This document shows, piece by piece, positions 7,096 through 16,550 of a stretch of DNA of 54,949 bases. A program made the translations under genes and the position numbers. The notes below the pieces were generated by a model. That model was not told where the DNA came from and did not search any database. It saw only the letters and a program-made list of their open reading frames with translations. How positions within the stretch are numbered: position 1 is the first letter of the stretch; every line of letters begins with the position of its first letter. The stretch is from Salinisphaera orenii subsp. halophila YIM 95161 (GTDB lineage Bacteria; Pseudomonadota; Gammaproteobacteria; Nevskiales; Salinisphaeraceae): the NCBI RefSeq assembly GCF_003732545.1, contig NZ_AYKF01000068.1, positions 1-54,949 of the forward strand. The letters run 5' to 3'.

Positions 7096-8511
7096 TCAGC
7101 GCTCCGGGGCATAAGCCGCGACCTCGGTGGCCGGATCGCGCAGGCCGTCGATGAAGGCCGTCCAGCGCTCCAGATGCGCCGGCGCCGGCGGCGCCGGCCG
7201 CCCCTCGCTACGCGCGAACACGACCCAAGTCAACGGCGTGCGCGGGCCCAGGCGCGCACGCAGACGGGCCTGCAGGCTCGCGGCCTGGCGCGGCGACAGG
7301 CCCCAGTCCTCGACGAGGAGCACGACATGGTCCGGGTCGGTGCCGAGGGCGGCTTCGGCCGCGGCTTCGGCCTCGTCGTCGAGGACATTGACCCGATGAT
7401 CGGCTTCGGGATTCACGCGCAGGCCACGCAGCAGGAACCCGCGCACGTCGGCCCCGCGCACGCCATGACCGCCGACATCCAGCACCAGCGCGCCGTCGGC
7501 GGCGGCCGGGGCGACCGCCCCCCGCTCGACCGCGGTCAGGCCGCGCCAGAGTGCCCGATGCCGCGGCGCCTGGAAGTCGAGCGCGGCCAGCGCCCGCCGC
7601 TGGCGCCATTCCGTCGCCGCCAGCAGCAGAAGACGCGGCAACACGCCCCAGACCAGCAGCGCCATCAGCAGAAAGCGCCACCACGGGCCCACCACCGCCG
7701 CACCGCCCGGCACCTGCCGGACGCCTTCGGCGAAGCGTGCACGGCTGGCCTCGATGGTGGCCGGATCCGGCCGGGCGGCCGGCCAGGCCCAGGCCCAGGG
7801 CGCCGCCGCGCCCTCGACCACGCGTTCGACCAGGGCGCCGGTCTGTGGCGTGGCCTCCCAGTAGAAACGCACGTCGTAGACCAGCAGCGCCCCCGCAAAG
7901 GCGAGCACCAGACCGGTGGCGAAGCCCAGCCCGCCCCACTGCAGCGTGCCGGACAGCGCCGACGTGAACACCCGCGCGCCCCCGCTGTCGAGCAGGCGGG
8001 CATCGCGCAGGGCCGCGGTCCGCGAGGCATCACCGCCGAGCCGCCCGGCGAGCGCCGTCACCGCGCCGACCCCCGCCTCCAGCCCGGCCCCCGTGCGCCG
8101 ACCGGCCAGACGCGCGACCAGCACGGCGACGAAGACGAGCCACGGCAGCACCAGCGTGGCACCCGCGAACACGATCACGTGCACGGCCTGGGCGTTGCCG
8201 GCCACCAGCCCGCCAATGAGCGCGAACGCGCTCACCGCCATCAGCCCGAACAGCAGCAGCCGCGCCAGCCGCAGCCCGCGCAGCCAGAGCGCGCCGGGTG
8301 CGAGTGCGGCGTCGGCACGCCGTCTTTCGAGCCAGGCGCGCAGCCCGGCGCGGCGCCGCGCCCGCTCGTCGCCGCCCGGCAGTCGCGGGCGAACGTCCCG
8401 GGCGAACACCATGCGCTCATGCGGGTCGGGCGCGACGCCGCGGGCGAGCTCGACCTCGAAATCGATGAGATCCGCCAGCGTCCACCGCCCGGCATGCGCC
8501 TCTGTCTTCAT
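7096..8511 (-). CDS. DUF2868 membrane protein, partner of the DUF3482 GTPase
   Basis: A 471-residue protein with a cytoplasmic N-terminus that begins WTLADLIDFEVELARG, as in DUF2868. Predicted membrane helices are near residues 83-107, 109-137, 187-212 and about 275-300. The C-terminal soluble domain contains VLLVEDWGLSPRQAASLQARL and looks like a small Rossmann-type fold. It is immediately upstream of the GTPase gene, with only a base between its stop and the next ATG; this pairing is common for the two families. Together they look like a membrane-recruited GTPase module of unknown job. It starts 36 bases from the stop of the small oxidase subunit, so it may be read from the oxidase promoter. 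Confidence 0.8.
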   Translation of the reverse strand: MKTEAHAGRWTLADLIDFEVELARGVAPDPHERMVFARDVRPRLPGGDERARRRAGLRAWLERRRADAALAPGALWLRGLRLARLLLFGLMAVSAFALIGGLVAGNAQAVHVIVFAGATLVLPWLVFVAVLVARLAGRRTGAGLEAGVGAVTALAGRLGGDASRTAALRDARLLDSGGARVFTSALSGTLQWGGLGFATGLVLAFAGALLVYDVRFYWEATPQTGALVERVVEGAAAPWAWAWPAARPDPATIEASRARFAEGVRQVPGGAAVVGPWWRFLLMALLVWGVLPRLLLLAATEWRQRRALAALDFQAPRHRALWRGLTAVERGAVAPAAADGALVLDVGGHGVRGADVRGFLLRGLRVNPEADHRVNVLDDEAEAAAEAALGTDPDHVVLLVEDWGLSPRQAASLQARLRARLGPRTPLTWVVFARSEGRPAPPAPAHLERWTAFIDGLRDPATEVAAYAPER

Positions 8512-8547
8512 GAAGGCGGCCCGTCTTCGCGGAAACCGGCAGGGGAT

Positions 8548-8667
8548 TCAGTGCGCGAGCACGAAGAATATGAACTCGCGGAAGACGAATGCCGCCGTGC
8601 CGCAGACGGCCAGGCTGGCCACGGCGAGGCCGACGAACCAGAGCAGCCGGCGTGTGGTTTCGCCCAT
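8548..8667 (-). CDS. 39-residue single-helix protein, likely third subunit of the CIO bd oxidase
   Basis: Translating the 21-base-spaced gap after cioB gives MGETTRRLLWFVGLAVASLA at the N-terminus, a single transmembrane helix over about residues 8-30, and an FREFIFFVLAH end. GGAG lies seven bases before the ATG. Small one-helix subunits (CydX, CydZ/CioZ, DUF2474) are usual directly after cydB/cioB and stabilise the haem sites. I cannot place this one firmly in a named family. Position, size, topology and ribosome-binding site make it a real gene. Confidence 0.75.
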   Translation of the reverse strand: MGETTRRLLWFVGLAVASLAVCGTAAFVFREFIFFVLAH

Positions 8668-8688
8668 ACGAACACTCCGAAGCGCGGG

Positions 8689-9699
8689 CTAGTGATAACC
8701 CATGTCCCGGCTGACCTTGCCGCGGAAAATCCAGTACGACCAGCCGGTGTAGAACAGGATGAACGGCAGCAGAAAGACCATGCCCACAAGCAGGAATCGC
8801 TGGCTCTCGGGCGGCGCCGCGGCGTTCCAGATGGTCAGATCGGGCGGGATGATATGCGGCCAGAAACTGGCCGCCAGCCCCCCGTAACCAACGGCGAACA
8901 TGGCCAGCGAGAGCAAAAACGGCCAGTATTCGGACCGCCGCAGCACGCTGGCGTAGAGCGCGTAGGAGACCGCGACCGCGGCCAGCGGGAACGGCACCAG
9001 CAGCAACGCATGCGGCAGGCCGAACCAGCGCTGGGCGTAGTCGCCGTCGAGAAACGGCACGTACAGGCTGACGAGCGCCATGCAGACGATCACGCCGGTG
9101 AGGAGCATGCGGCTCCAGCCGTAGGCCTTCTGCTGCAGGTTGCCGGCGGTCTTCATCACCATCCAGGTCGCACCCAGCAGAGCATAGCCCACCACCAGCG
9201 ACACCCCGGTCAGCAGCGAGAACGGCGACAGCCAGTCGAACACGCCGCCCACGTACTGCGCGCCGTCCGTCGCCACGCCCTGCACGATCGCACCCAGGGT
9301 CACGCCCTGGCAGAAGGTGGCCACGATGGAACCGAAGTTGAAGGCGGTGTTCCAGCCGAACTTGCGCTCGGCCTTGAAGCGGAACTCGAAGGCGACGCCG
9401 CGGAAGATCAGCGCGATCAGCATGAGCGACAGCGGCAGATACAGCGCCGGCAGCAGCACCGTGTAGGCGGCCGGGAACGCCGCGAGCAGGCCGGTGCCGC
9501 CGAGCACCAGCCAGGTCTCGTTGCCGTCCCAGATCGGCGCCACCGAGTTCATCATGATGTCGCGCTCGTACTCGCCGTGGGCGAACCCGGACAGGATGCC
9601 GATGCCCAGCACGAACCCGTCGAGCAGCACGTACATGAACACACCGAAGCCGATGATGCCGAACCAGACCAGCGGCAGGAGATCGATCGTCGTGGTCAT
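8689..9699 (-). CDS. cioB: Cytochrome bd-type (cyanide-insensitive) quinol oxidase subunit II
   Basis: A 336-residue membrane protein with about nine helices, subunit II of the bd oxidase. Family marks: LPLVWFGIIGFGVFMYVLLDGF at the start, WDGNETWLVLGG, FRGVAFEFRFK, and the C-terminal LPFILFYTGWSYWIFRGKV. It binds no haem in the CIO group but supports CioA assembly. The ATG at 9699 overlaps the cioA stop by four bases. An in-frame extension upstream runs through cioA in another frame and is not real. The next gene is the 39-residue small subunit. Confidence 0.93.
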   Translation of the reverse strand: MTTTIDLLPLVWFGIIGFGVFMYVLLDGFVLGIGILSGFAHGEYERDIMMNSVAPIWDGNETWLVLGGTGLLAAFPAAYTVLLPALYLPLSLMLIALIFRGVAFEFRFKAERKFGWNTAFNFGSIVATFCQGVTLGAIVQGVATDGAQYVGGVFDWLSPFSLLTGVSLVVGYALLGATWMVMKTAGNLQQKAYGWSRMLLTGVIVCMALVSLYVPFLDGDYAQRWFGLPHALLLVPFPLAAVAVSYALYASVLRRSEYWPFLLSLAMFAVGYGGLAASFWPHIIPPDLTIWNAAAPPESQRFLLVGMVFLLPFILFYTGWSYWIFRGKVSRDMGYH

Positions 9700-11087
9700 G
9701 TCTCGCTCGTCGACTCGTCGGGATAGGCCAGCGGCCGCGCCGGGGTGGCGGGCGTCTCGGACTGGGTCACGTCGGGGCGGCGCTCCGGACCGGTGCGGAT
9801 GATCCGCAGAATATAGTAGAGCCCGGCGCCGAAGACGATGCCATAGACCACCACGAAGGTGACCAGCGTGGCCGCCACACTCGGTGCGGCCACCGGCGAC
9901 AGCGAGTCGGAGGTGCGCATCAGCCCGTAGACGGTGTAGGGCTGGCGCCCGATCTCGGTGGTGATCCAGCCCGCCAGCACGGCCACGAAACCCGAAGGCG
10001 CCATCGCCACCAGAAAACGGTGATAGCGCGGGGAATCGTACAGCCGGCGCCGGAACGCCAGCCACAGGCCGGTCACCCCCGCGACCAGCATGAGCAGCCC
10101 GAGCCCTACCATGATCCGGAACGAAAAGAAGATGGGCGCCACCGGCGGCCGCTCGTCGCGGGGAAAGTCCTTCAGCCCGGTGAGTTCGCCGTTCCACTCA
10201 TGGGTCAGGATCAGGCTCGCCACGTTGGGCAGGGCGATCTCGTAGTGATTGGTCTCGGCCTCGGCGTCGGGCCAGGCGAACAGCGCCAGCGCCGCGCCGC
10301 GCTCGGTCTCCCAGTGGGCTTCCATCGCCGCGATCTTGGCCGGCTGATACTCCAGCGTCTTCAGCCCGTGCAGATCACCGGCCAAAATCTGCAGCGGCGT
10401 GACGATGGACACGAACCCGACGCCCATCGTCAGCATGACCCGGGCGGACTCGTGCGCCGTGCCCTTGAGCCGGTACCAGGCCCCCACCGCGAGGATCACG
10501 AAGGCGGTGGTCAGATAGGCGGCCAGCACCATGTGCACCAGCCGGTAGGGGAACGACGGGTTGAACACGATCTTCCACCAGTCCACCGGGTAGAACACGC
10601 CGTCGCGGATCTCGAAGCCCGCCGGCGTGTGCATCCACGAATTGGCGGACAGGATCCAGAACGCCGACAGCGTCGTGCCCAGCCCCACCGTCACCGTGGC
10701 GATGAAGTGCAGCTTCGGCCCCACCTTGTTCCAGCCGAACAGCATGATGCCGAGGAAGGTCGCCTCCAGGAAGAAGGCGGTGAGCACCTCGTAGGTGAAC
10801 AACGGCCCCAGCACCGGCGCGGTGGCCTCCGCGAATCGGGACCAGTTGGTCCCGAACTGGAAGCTCATGACGATGCCCGAGACCACGCCCATGCCGAACG
10901 AGACCGCGAAGATCTTGACCCAGAAGTGATACAGGCGCCGATACACGTCGCGCCGGGTCCACAGGTACAGCCCCTCGCACATCGCCAGCCAGCTCGCCAG
11001 GCCGATGGTGAAGGCCGGGAACAGAATGTGGAACGACACCACGAAGGCGAACTGAACACGGGACAGGATTTCCGGATCGAGAGACAT
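9696..11087 (-). CDS. cioA: Cytochrome bd-type (cyanide-insensitive) quinol oxidase subunit I
   Basis: A 463-residue integral membrane subunit that carries the haems and the quinol site and reduces O2 to water without pumping. Haem ligand candidates are H20 (SFHILFP) and H185 (RLVHMVLAAY). The acidic pair in the FTYEVLTAFFLEATFLG helix is E100 and E108. EIGRQPYTVYGLMRT is the conserved GRQP segment. The periplasmic Q-loop is short, as in CIO-type enzymes and unlike E. coli CydA. This branch is typically resistant to cyanide. It is transcribed first in cioA-cioB-small subunit, with a divergent moaA upstream and two palindromes in the shared promoter region. Confidence 0.93.
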   Translation of the reverse strand: MSLDPEILSRVQFAFVVSFHILFPAFTIGLASWLAMCEGLYLWTRRDVYRRLYHFWVKIFAVSFGMGVVSGIVMSFQFGTNWSRFAEATAPVLGPLFTYEVLTAFFLEATFLGIMLFGWNKVGPKLHFIATVTVGLGTTLSAFWILSANSWMHTPAGFEIRDGVFYPVDWWKIVFNPSFPYRLVHMVLAAYLTTAFVILAVGAWYRLKGTAHESARVMLTMGVGFVSIVTPLQILAGDLHGLKTLEYQPAKIAAMEAHWETERGAALALFAWPDAEAETNHYEIALPNVASLILTHEWNGELTGLKDFPRDERPPVAPIFFSFRIMVGLGLLMLVAGVTGLWLAFRRRLYDSPRYHRFLVAMAPSGFVAVLAGWITTEIGRQPYTVYGLMRTSDSLSPVAAPSVAATLVTFVVVYGIVFGAGLYYILRIIRTGPERRPDVTQSETPATPARPLAYPDESTSET

Positions 11088-11112
11088 CGGACGCGGCTCC
11101 AGCGGGCCCCGG

Positions 11113-11168
11113 GATGGGTCCCCATCATACGTGGACTCAACGTTTCCGGATTATACCCGGCGGGGTAT
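11113..11168. promoter_or_regulatory. Two palindromes in the cioA-moaA divergent gap
   Basis: GATGGG-TC-CCCATC at 11113-11126 and ATACCC-GGCG-GGGTAT at 11153-11168 are perfect 6-bp inverted repeats about 26 and 66 bases before the cioA start. No FNR/ANR consensus (TTGAT-N4-ATCAA) is present, so the regulator is unknown. Chance is possible in GC-rich DNA. Confidence 0.35.
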
Positions 11169-11291
11169 TACCGGTCGATCTCGGCGGCCGGCCCCGGGCG
11201 GAATCGAACGCGCCGACCGGGGCCAGGGTTGTGAGTCGACGCCACAGGCCCGATCATGTCATCAGGATCAATCCATCAAACGGCGTCACCC

Positions 11292-12320
<1,029 letters not shown>

Positions 12321-12332
12321 CCGCCGGCCCGG

Positions 12333-12800
12333 ATGACACCCGCCATCCAGCGGCTCGAACAGCTCGGCATCGAGCATGCGGTGCACGGCTACGAGCCTGC
12401 GCGCGCCTCCAGCGACTACGGCATCGACGCCTCGGCGCAGCTCGGCGTGCCCGCGGAACGCGTGTTCAAGACGCTGATCGCCGAACTCGACACGCACGAA
12501 CTGGTCGTCGCCGTGGTCCCGGTGTCGCATCGCCTGCACATGAAGAGCCTGGCCCGCGCCATCGGTGCAAAGAAGGCCTTCATGGCCGATCGCGCCCGGG
12601 TCGAGAAGACCACCGGCTACGTGCTCGGCGGGGTCAGCCCGCTGGGCCAGAAGACGGCGCTGCGCAGCGTCATCGACACCTCGGCGCAGGCGTTCGACAC
12701 GATCTTCGTCAGCGGCGGCCGCCGCGGCCTGGAGATCGAGATCGGCCCGGACACGCTGTGCGCACTGATCGAGGGCCTGTTCACCGACTTGGTGCGCTGA
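12333..12800 (+). CDS. ybaK: Cys-tRNA(Pro)/Cys-tRNA(Cys) deacylase YbaK
   Basis: A 155-residue YbaK/EbsC family protein. These free-standing cytoplasmic editing enzymes hydrolyse Cys mischarged on tRNA(Pro). The conserved lysine is K46 in RVFKTLI, and the GYVLGGVSPLGQK loop and FVSGGRRGLEIEIGP segment are typical. It starts 12 bases after the moaA stop, so it is probably cotranscribed with moaA without any functional link. Length is normal. Confidence 0.92.
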   Translation: MTPAIQRLEQLGIEHAVHGYEPARASSDYGIDASAQLGVPAERVFKTLIAELDTHELVVAVVPVSHRLHMKSLARAIGAKKAFMADRARVEKTTGYVLGGVSPLGQKTALRSVIDTSAQAFDTIFVSGGRRGLEIEIGPDTLCALIEGLFTDLVR

Positions 12801-13141
12801 CGCCGCCATCGACCGGGCGGGCGTCGCGTCGGCGCGGTTGCGGCAGACGATCGGCGGCCGGCGATCGTGCCCGTGGCGCGGGCCGCGGGCCGCATCTGCC
12901 GGGCGCGCCGGCATCCCGCCGATCGGCATGGCCGGCATCTTGCTTTATCGAACGCGTATTCCCGGAGCGAGGCAATCGGACTACTCTGGGGCCAGGGGGA
13001 TTTTTCGGCCCGCCATCCGCGGATGGGCGCTGTCGTTGAATCAGCTGTGTGGCATTCGGGGGCGGATGCAGCGACCCGACCGGTGTCTGTCGTCCATGGC
13101 AGACGATCTTTCGGTACACGACATCGTGAGAGGGTCCGACT
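12801..13141. other. Gene-free leader before the glutamate-type symporter
   Basis: 341 bases between ybaK and the symporter gene, in the same direction. Frames here have arginine-rich translations and no domain. The last 60 bases contain the GAGAGGG ribosome-binding site for the symporter. I could not pick out a convincing promoter. Confidence 0.45.
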
Positions 13142-14572
13142 ATGACTGCCGACTGGATTGGTTTTTCCCTGCTGATGCTGGCGATCCTGCTGTACGCCGG
13201 CAAATGGGTGCGCATGCACTGGCGCCCCGCCCAGCAGCTGTTTCTGCCCGCCTCGATTCTGGCCGGTGCGATCGGGCTGCTGCTCGGACCCGGCGTGCTC
13301 GGCGCGATCATGCGTACGGTCGGCGGCGAGGAGGCGCCGCTCGCCCAGGGCGCGATTCCGGCATCGATGCTCGACGTCTGGAGCGACCTGCCGGGCCTGC
13401 TCATCAACGTGGTCTTCGCCACCCTGCTGCTCGGCGTGCCGCTGCCCAAGTGGAAACGGGTCTGGGGCCTGGCCGGCCCGCAGCTTGCCTTCGGCGTGAC
13501 CCTGGGCGCCGGCCAGTACGTGATCGGCATCCTTATCGCCGCCTTCATCCTCGCGCCCTTCTTCGGCTTGCCGCTGATGGCCGGCGCGCTGATCGAGATC
13601 GGCTTCGAAGGCGGCCACGGCACTGCCGCCGGTCTGCAGGAAACCTTCGCGGAACTGGGCTTCGCCGACGGCGCTGATCTGGCCGTGGGCATGGCCACGG
13701 TCGGCGTGATCTCGGGCATCGTGTTCGGCATCATCCTGATCAACTGGGGCGTGCGCACCGGCAAGAGCGCGGTACTGGACAAGGCCGTCGACAGCATCCC
13801 ACACCATCAACGCCGCGGACTGGTCAGCGAGGACGAGCGTCCACTTTCCGCCGGCGGCATGACGGTACGCTCGGAATCGATCGAGCCGCTGACCCTGCAC
13901 TTCGCATTCATCGCCATGGCGATCCTCATCGGCCTCGGCTTTCTGGAGGCGATGGCCTGGGTCGAGAGCGTGACCTGGGGCGCCGGCGAGAACGGGGTGG
14001 AGCTGCTCGGCGCGGTGCCACTGTTCCCGCTGGCCATGATCGGCGGCCTGGTGGTCCAGCAGCTGCTCACGCGCTTCGACACCCACAACCTGCTCGATCG
14101 CGATCTGATGGTGCGCATCCAGGGGTTCGCGCTGGACCTGCTCATCGCGGCCGCGATCGCCAGCCTGTCGCTGAAGGTGATCGCCGACAACCTGGTGCCG
14201 TTCCTCCTGCTCGGGCTCGCCGGCATCGCCTGGAACGTGGGCATGTTCCTGTGGCTGGCGCCGCGCATCATCCCCAAGTACTGGTTCGAGCGCGGTATCG
14301 GCGATATCGGCCAGTCCATGGGCGTGACCGCGACCGGGCTGATCCTCATGAAGATCGCCGATCCGGACAACAAGACGCCGGCCTACGAGGCGTTCGGCTA
14401 CAAGCAGATGGTGTTCGAGCCGTTCTTCGGCGGCGGACTGGTCACCGGCCTCGCCCTGCCGGTGATCTACAACTTCGGCGCCTGGCCGCTGTTCGGGGTG
14501 ATGCTCGCGCTGGTGGCGATCGGCATCGGCTCCGGGCTGTTCTACTTCGCCAAACTCGAACAGGAGCCGTAA
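13142..14572 (+). CDS. Sodium:glutamate symporter family (ESS/GltS-like) transporter
   Basis: A 476-residue inner-membrane transporter of the Na+/glutamate symporter fold, with about eleven hydrophobic helices in two inverted halves. Seen: LLLINVVFATLLLG-like helices, the re-entrant EIGFEGGHGTAAGLQETF motif in the first half, and the GIGDIGQSMGVTATGLILMKI motif in the second. A hydrophilic loop at about residues 205-245 separates the halves. Substrate may be glutamate or another dicarboxylate; the family is not uniform. GAGAGGG lies upstream of the ATG, and a strong terminator follows, so it appears monocistronic. Confidence 0.85.
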   Translation: MTADWIGFSLLMLAILLYAGKWVRMHWRPAQQLFLPASILAGAIGLLLGPGVLGAIMRTVGGEEAPLAQGAIPASMLDVWSDLPGLLINVVFATLLLGVPLPKWKRVWGLAGPQLAFGVTLGAGQYVIGILIAAFILAPFFGLPLMAGALIEIGFEGGHGTAAGLQETFAELGFADGADLAVGMATVGVISGIVFGIILINWGVRTGKSAVLDKAVDSIPHHQRRGLVSEDERPLSAGGMTVRSESIEPLTLHFAFIAMAILIGLGFLEAMAWVESVTWGAGENGVELLGAVPLFPLAMIGGLVVQQLLTRFDTHNLLDRDLMVRIQGFALDLLIAAAIASLSLKVIADNLVPFLLLGLAGIAWNVGMFLWLAPRIIPKYWFERGIGDIGQSMGVTATGLILMKIADPDNKTPAYEAFGYKQMVFEPFFGGGLVTGLALPVIYNFGAWPLFGVMLALVAIGIGSGLFYFAKLEQEP

Positions 14573-14606
14573 TCGCTTCCTTCGACGACGCCTGACCAGT
14601 CAGACC

Positions 14607-14641
14607 GGGCCCGGCGCGCCGCACGCGTGCCGGGCCCTTTT
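14607..14641 (+). terminator. Rho-independent terminator after the symporter gene
   Basis: GGGCCCGGC (14607-14615) pairs with GCCGGGCCC (14629-14637), followed by TTTT on the plus strand. It is 35 bases after the stop and also insulates the minus-strand ligD genes that end just beyond. Confidence 0.85.
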
Positions 14642-14653
14642 CGTGCTGGCGGT

Positions 14654-15529
14654 TCAGGCGCGCTCGAGCCGGTCCGCGGCGTCGGCCAGACTCTGGCGAT
14701 GGCGGTCGATATCGGCCCAGGGGCAGTCGCGCTGGGCCAGCCGGCGAAAGATATTGCCGATATGGAAACGGCGCGGGCCGAGCTTGGCGTCGCCGAGTTC
14801 GTCCCAGTCCAGCGGGGTGGCGATCGGCGCGCCCGGCTTGGCGCGCACAGAATACGGCGCGATGCCGGTCTGGGCGTAGGCGTTGCGGCGGATATCCAGA
14901 TACAGCCGCCCGCCGCGCTTGGCCTTGCGATGGGCGGTGGTGAAATCGTCGGGGCGCGCGTCGGCGAGCCGCTCGGCCACCCGCTCGGCGAAATCGCGCA
15001 CGGCGTCGAAATCCGCGCTGCGATCCAGCGGCACGACGACATGCAGGCCGGACGAGCCGGTGGTCATCACGAACGCGCTCAGATCGAGCGCGGCAAGGCG
15101 CTCGCGCACCGCCCTGGCGGCGTCGACCACGAGCGCGAAATCGTCGTCCGCCGGATCCAGATCGAAGATCAGCCGGTCCGGATGATGCGGGCGATCATGG
15201 CGCGACAGCCACACGTGAAAGGCGATCGCGGCCTGGTCCACCAGCCAGACAAGCGCATCGGCGTCGTTGGCCAGCGCGTGGGTGATGCGGCCGTCCTCCT
15301 TGTCGACGGTCACGCGCTCGATCCAGTCCGGGTAGTGATCGGCGACGCTCTTCTGGATGAAGTTCACGCCGTCGATGCCGTCGGGAAAACGATGCAGGGT
15401 GAGCGGCCGATCCTTGAGATGCGGCAGCATCGTCGGCGCGATACGGCGGTAGTAGTCGGCCAGATCGCCCTTGCTGTAGCCGGCCTCGGGAAAGAACGTC
15501 TTGTCGGCGTTGTCGATCTGGATACGCAT
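14654..15529 (-). CDS. LigD-type primase/polymerase domain as a separate protein
   Basis: A 291-residue archaeo-eukaryotic primase fold protein, equal to the POL domain of bacterial LigD. It begins IDNADKTFFPEAGYSKGDLADYY. It carries the RLIFDLDPADDDF motif with the two metal-binding aspartates and the MTTGSSGLHVVVPL motif near residue 155. In non-homologous end joining this domain adds ribonucleotides and fills gaps at broken ends. It lies 10 bases after the ligase gene stop in the order phosphoesterase-ligase-polymerase, which is the domain order of single-chain Pseudomonas-type LigD. Nothing looks truncated; start and stop agree with a free-standing domain. Confidence 0.9.
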   Translation of the reverse strand: MRIQIDNADKTFFPEAGYSKGDLADYYRRIAPTMLPHLKDRPLTLHRFPDGIDGVNFIQKSVADHYPDWIERVTVDKEDGRITHALANDADALVWLVDQAAIAFHVWLSRHDRPHHPDRLIFDLDPADDDFALVVDAARAVRERLAALDLSAFVMTTGSSGLHVVVPLDRSADFDAVRDFAERVAERLADARPDDFTTAHRKAKRGGRLYLDIRRNAYAQTGIAPYSVRAKPGAPIATPLDWDELGDAKLGPRRFHIGNIFRRLAQRDCPWADIDRHRQSLADAADRLERA

Positions 15530-15539
15530 GGCGGACTCC

Positions 15540-16550
15540 TCAGGTGCGCGCCGGGGCGACTTCGCGCACGACCTCGCGCGGGTCCTTGTCGTCGCGCTCA
15601 CCGACATAGCTGGGGTGGCGCAGGCGCCCGTCCTCGGTCCATTCGGTGAACGCGACCTCGGCCACGCGTTCGGGCTCGACCCAGTGCACGCCGCGCTCGC
15701 TCGGCGCATCCGCGAATGGCGGCGTGGCCCGTTCGAGGGACGCCAGCACGTCATGCAGGCGCGTGAGTTCCGCCTCGTCGAAACCGGTGCCGACACGCCC
15801 CGCGTAGCGCAGCGCATCGTCCTCGTAGTAGCCCACGAGCAACGCGCCGAAGCCGCTGCGGCTGCCCTGCGGCTCGGTGTAGCCGCCGATCACCAGCTCC
15901 TGGCCCTGGCTGCACTTGAGCTTGAGCCAGCGCTGGGAGCGCCCGCGCCGATACGGGCTGTCGGCCTGCTTGGCGAGCACGCCCTCCCAGCCCTTGCGAC
16001 AGGCCTCGGCGTGATAGGCCTCGCCGACGCCGTTACGGTGGGCCGCATAGCGCAGCCGGCCGCCGAAGCTGAAATGCCCGCGCAGCAGGTTCTTGCGATC
16101 GCGCAGGGCGACCCGGCGCAAGTCCAGGCCGTCCAGCCAGGGGCAGTCGAAGGCATAGAAATGGATCGCGATACCGCTGTCGCGTGCGGCCTGCGGCTCG
16201 CTGATGCCGGCGCGTTGTTGCAGCCGCGCGAAACTCGTTGCATGGCCATCGAAGGCCACGACCTCGCCGTCGAGCACGAAGCGCCGGTGCGGCTGGGCCG
16301 CGAACGCATCGACCAGCTCCGGAAAATGGTCGTTACGCGACTGGCCGTTGCGGGTGAGCAACTCGACGTGATCGCCGTCGCGAAACACCAGCAGACGGAT
16401 GCCGTCGAACTTGCGCTCGAACAGCCAGTCGTCGTCGGAGAACGGCGTATCCGCGAGCGTGGCCAGCATCGGCTCGAAATGACGCGGCATGCGCGAACGC
16501 CGCGCCACGTCGAGTACGTGGTCGGGCAGTTCGTCGCGCCAGTCAGCCAT
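15540..16550 (-). CDS. ATP-dependent DNA ligase, LigD LIG domain as a separate protein
   Basis: A 336-residue ligase. The adenylated lysine is K47 in ERKFDGIR (KxDG motif I). Motif III-like VLDGEVVAFD, motif IV GWEGVLAKQ and motif V WLKLKC follow. An OB-fold comprises roughly the last 110 residues (ELVIGGYTEPQGSR onward). It seals nicks after end processing. Its ATG overlaps the phosphoesterase stop by eight bases, so translation is coupled. Together the three genes rebuild a full LigD. No ku gene is seen in the window. Confidence 0.9.
   Translation of the reverse strand: MADWRDELPDHVLDVARRSRMPRHFEPMLATLADTPFSDDDWLFERKFDGIRLLVFRDGDHVELLTRNGQSRNDHFPELVDAFAAQPHRRFVLDGEVVAFDGHATSFARLQQRAGISEPQAARDSGIAIHFYAFDCPWLDGLDLRRVALRDRKNLLRGHFSFGGRLRYAAHRNGVGEAYHAEACRKGWEGVLAKQADSPYRRGRSQRWLKLKCSQGQELVIGGYTEPQGSRSGFGALLVGYYEDDALRYAGRVGTGFDEAELTRLHDVLASLERATPPFADAPSERGVHWVEPERVAEVAFTEWTEDGRLRHPSYVGERDDKDPREVVREVAPART

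Noticed and set aside
6817-9726. 969-codon plus-strand open frame
   Set aside because: It is antisense to the GTPase, DUF2868 and cioB genes; the translation is low-complexity Arg/Gln/His-rich with no domain, as expected from high GC.
11088-11291. Molybdenum cofactor riboswitch before moaA
   Set aside because: I could not recognise the conserved core; the palindromes found are nearer to cioA.
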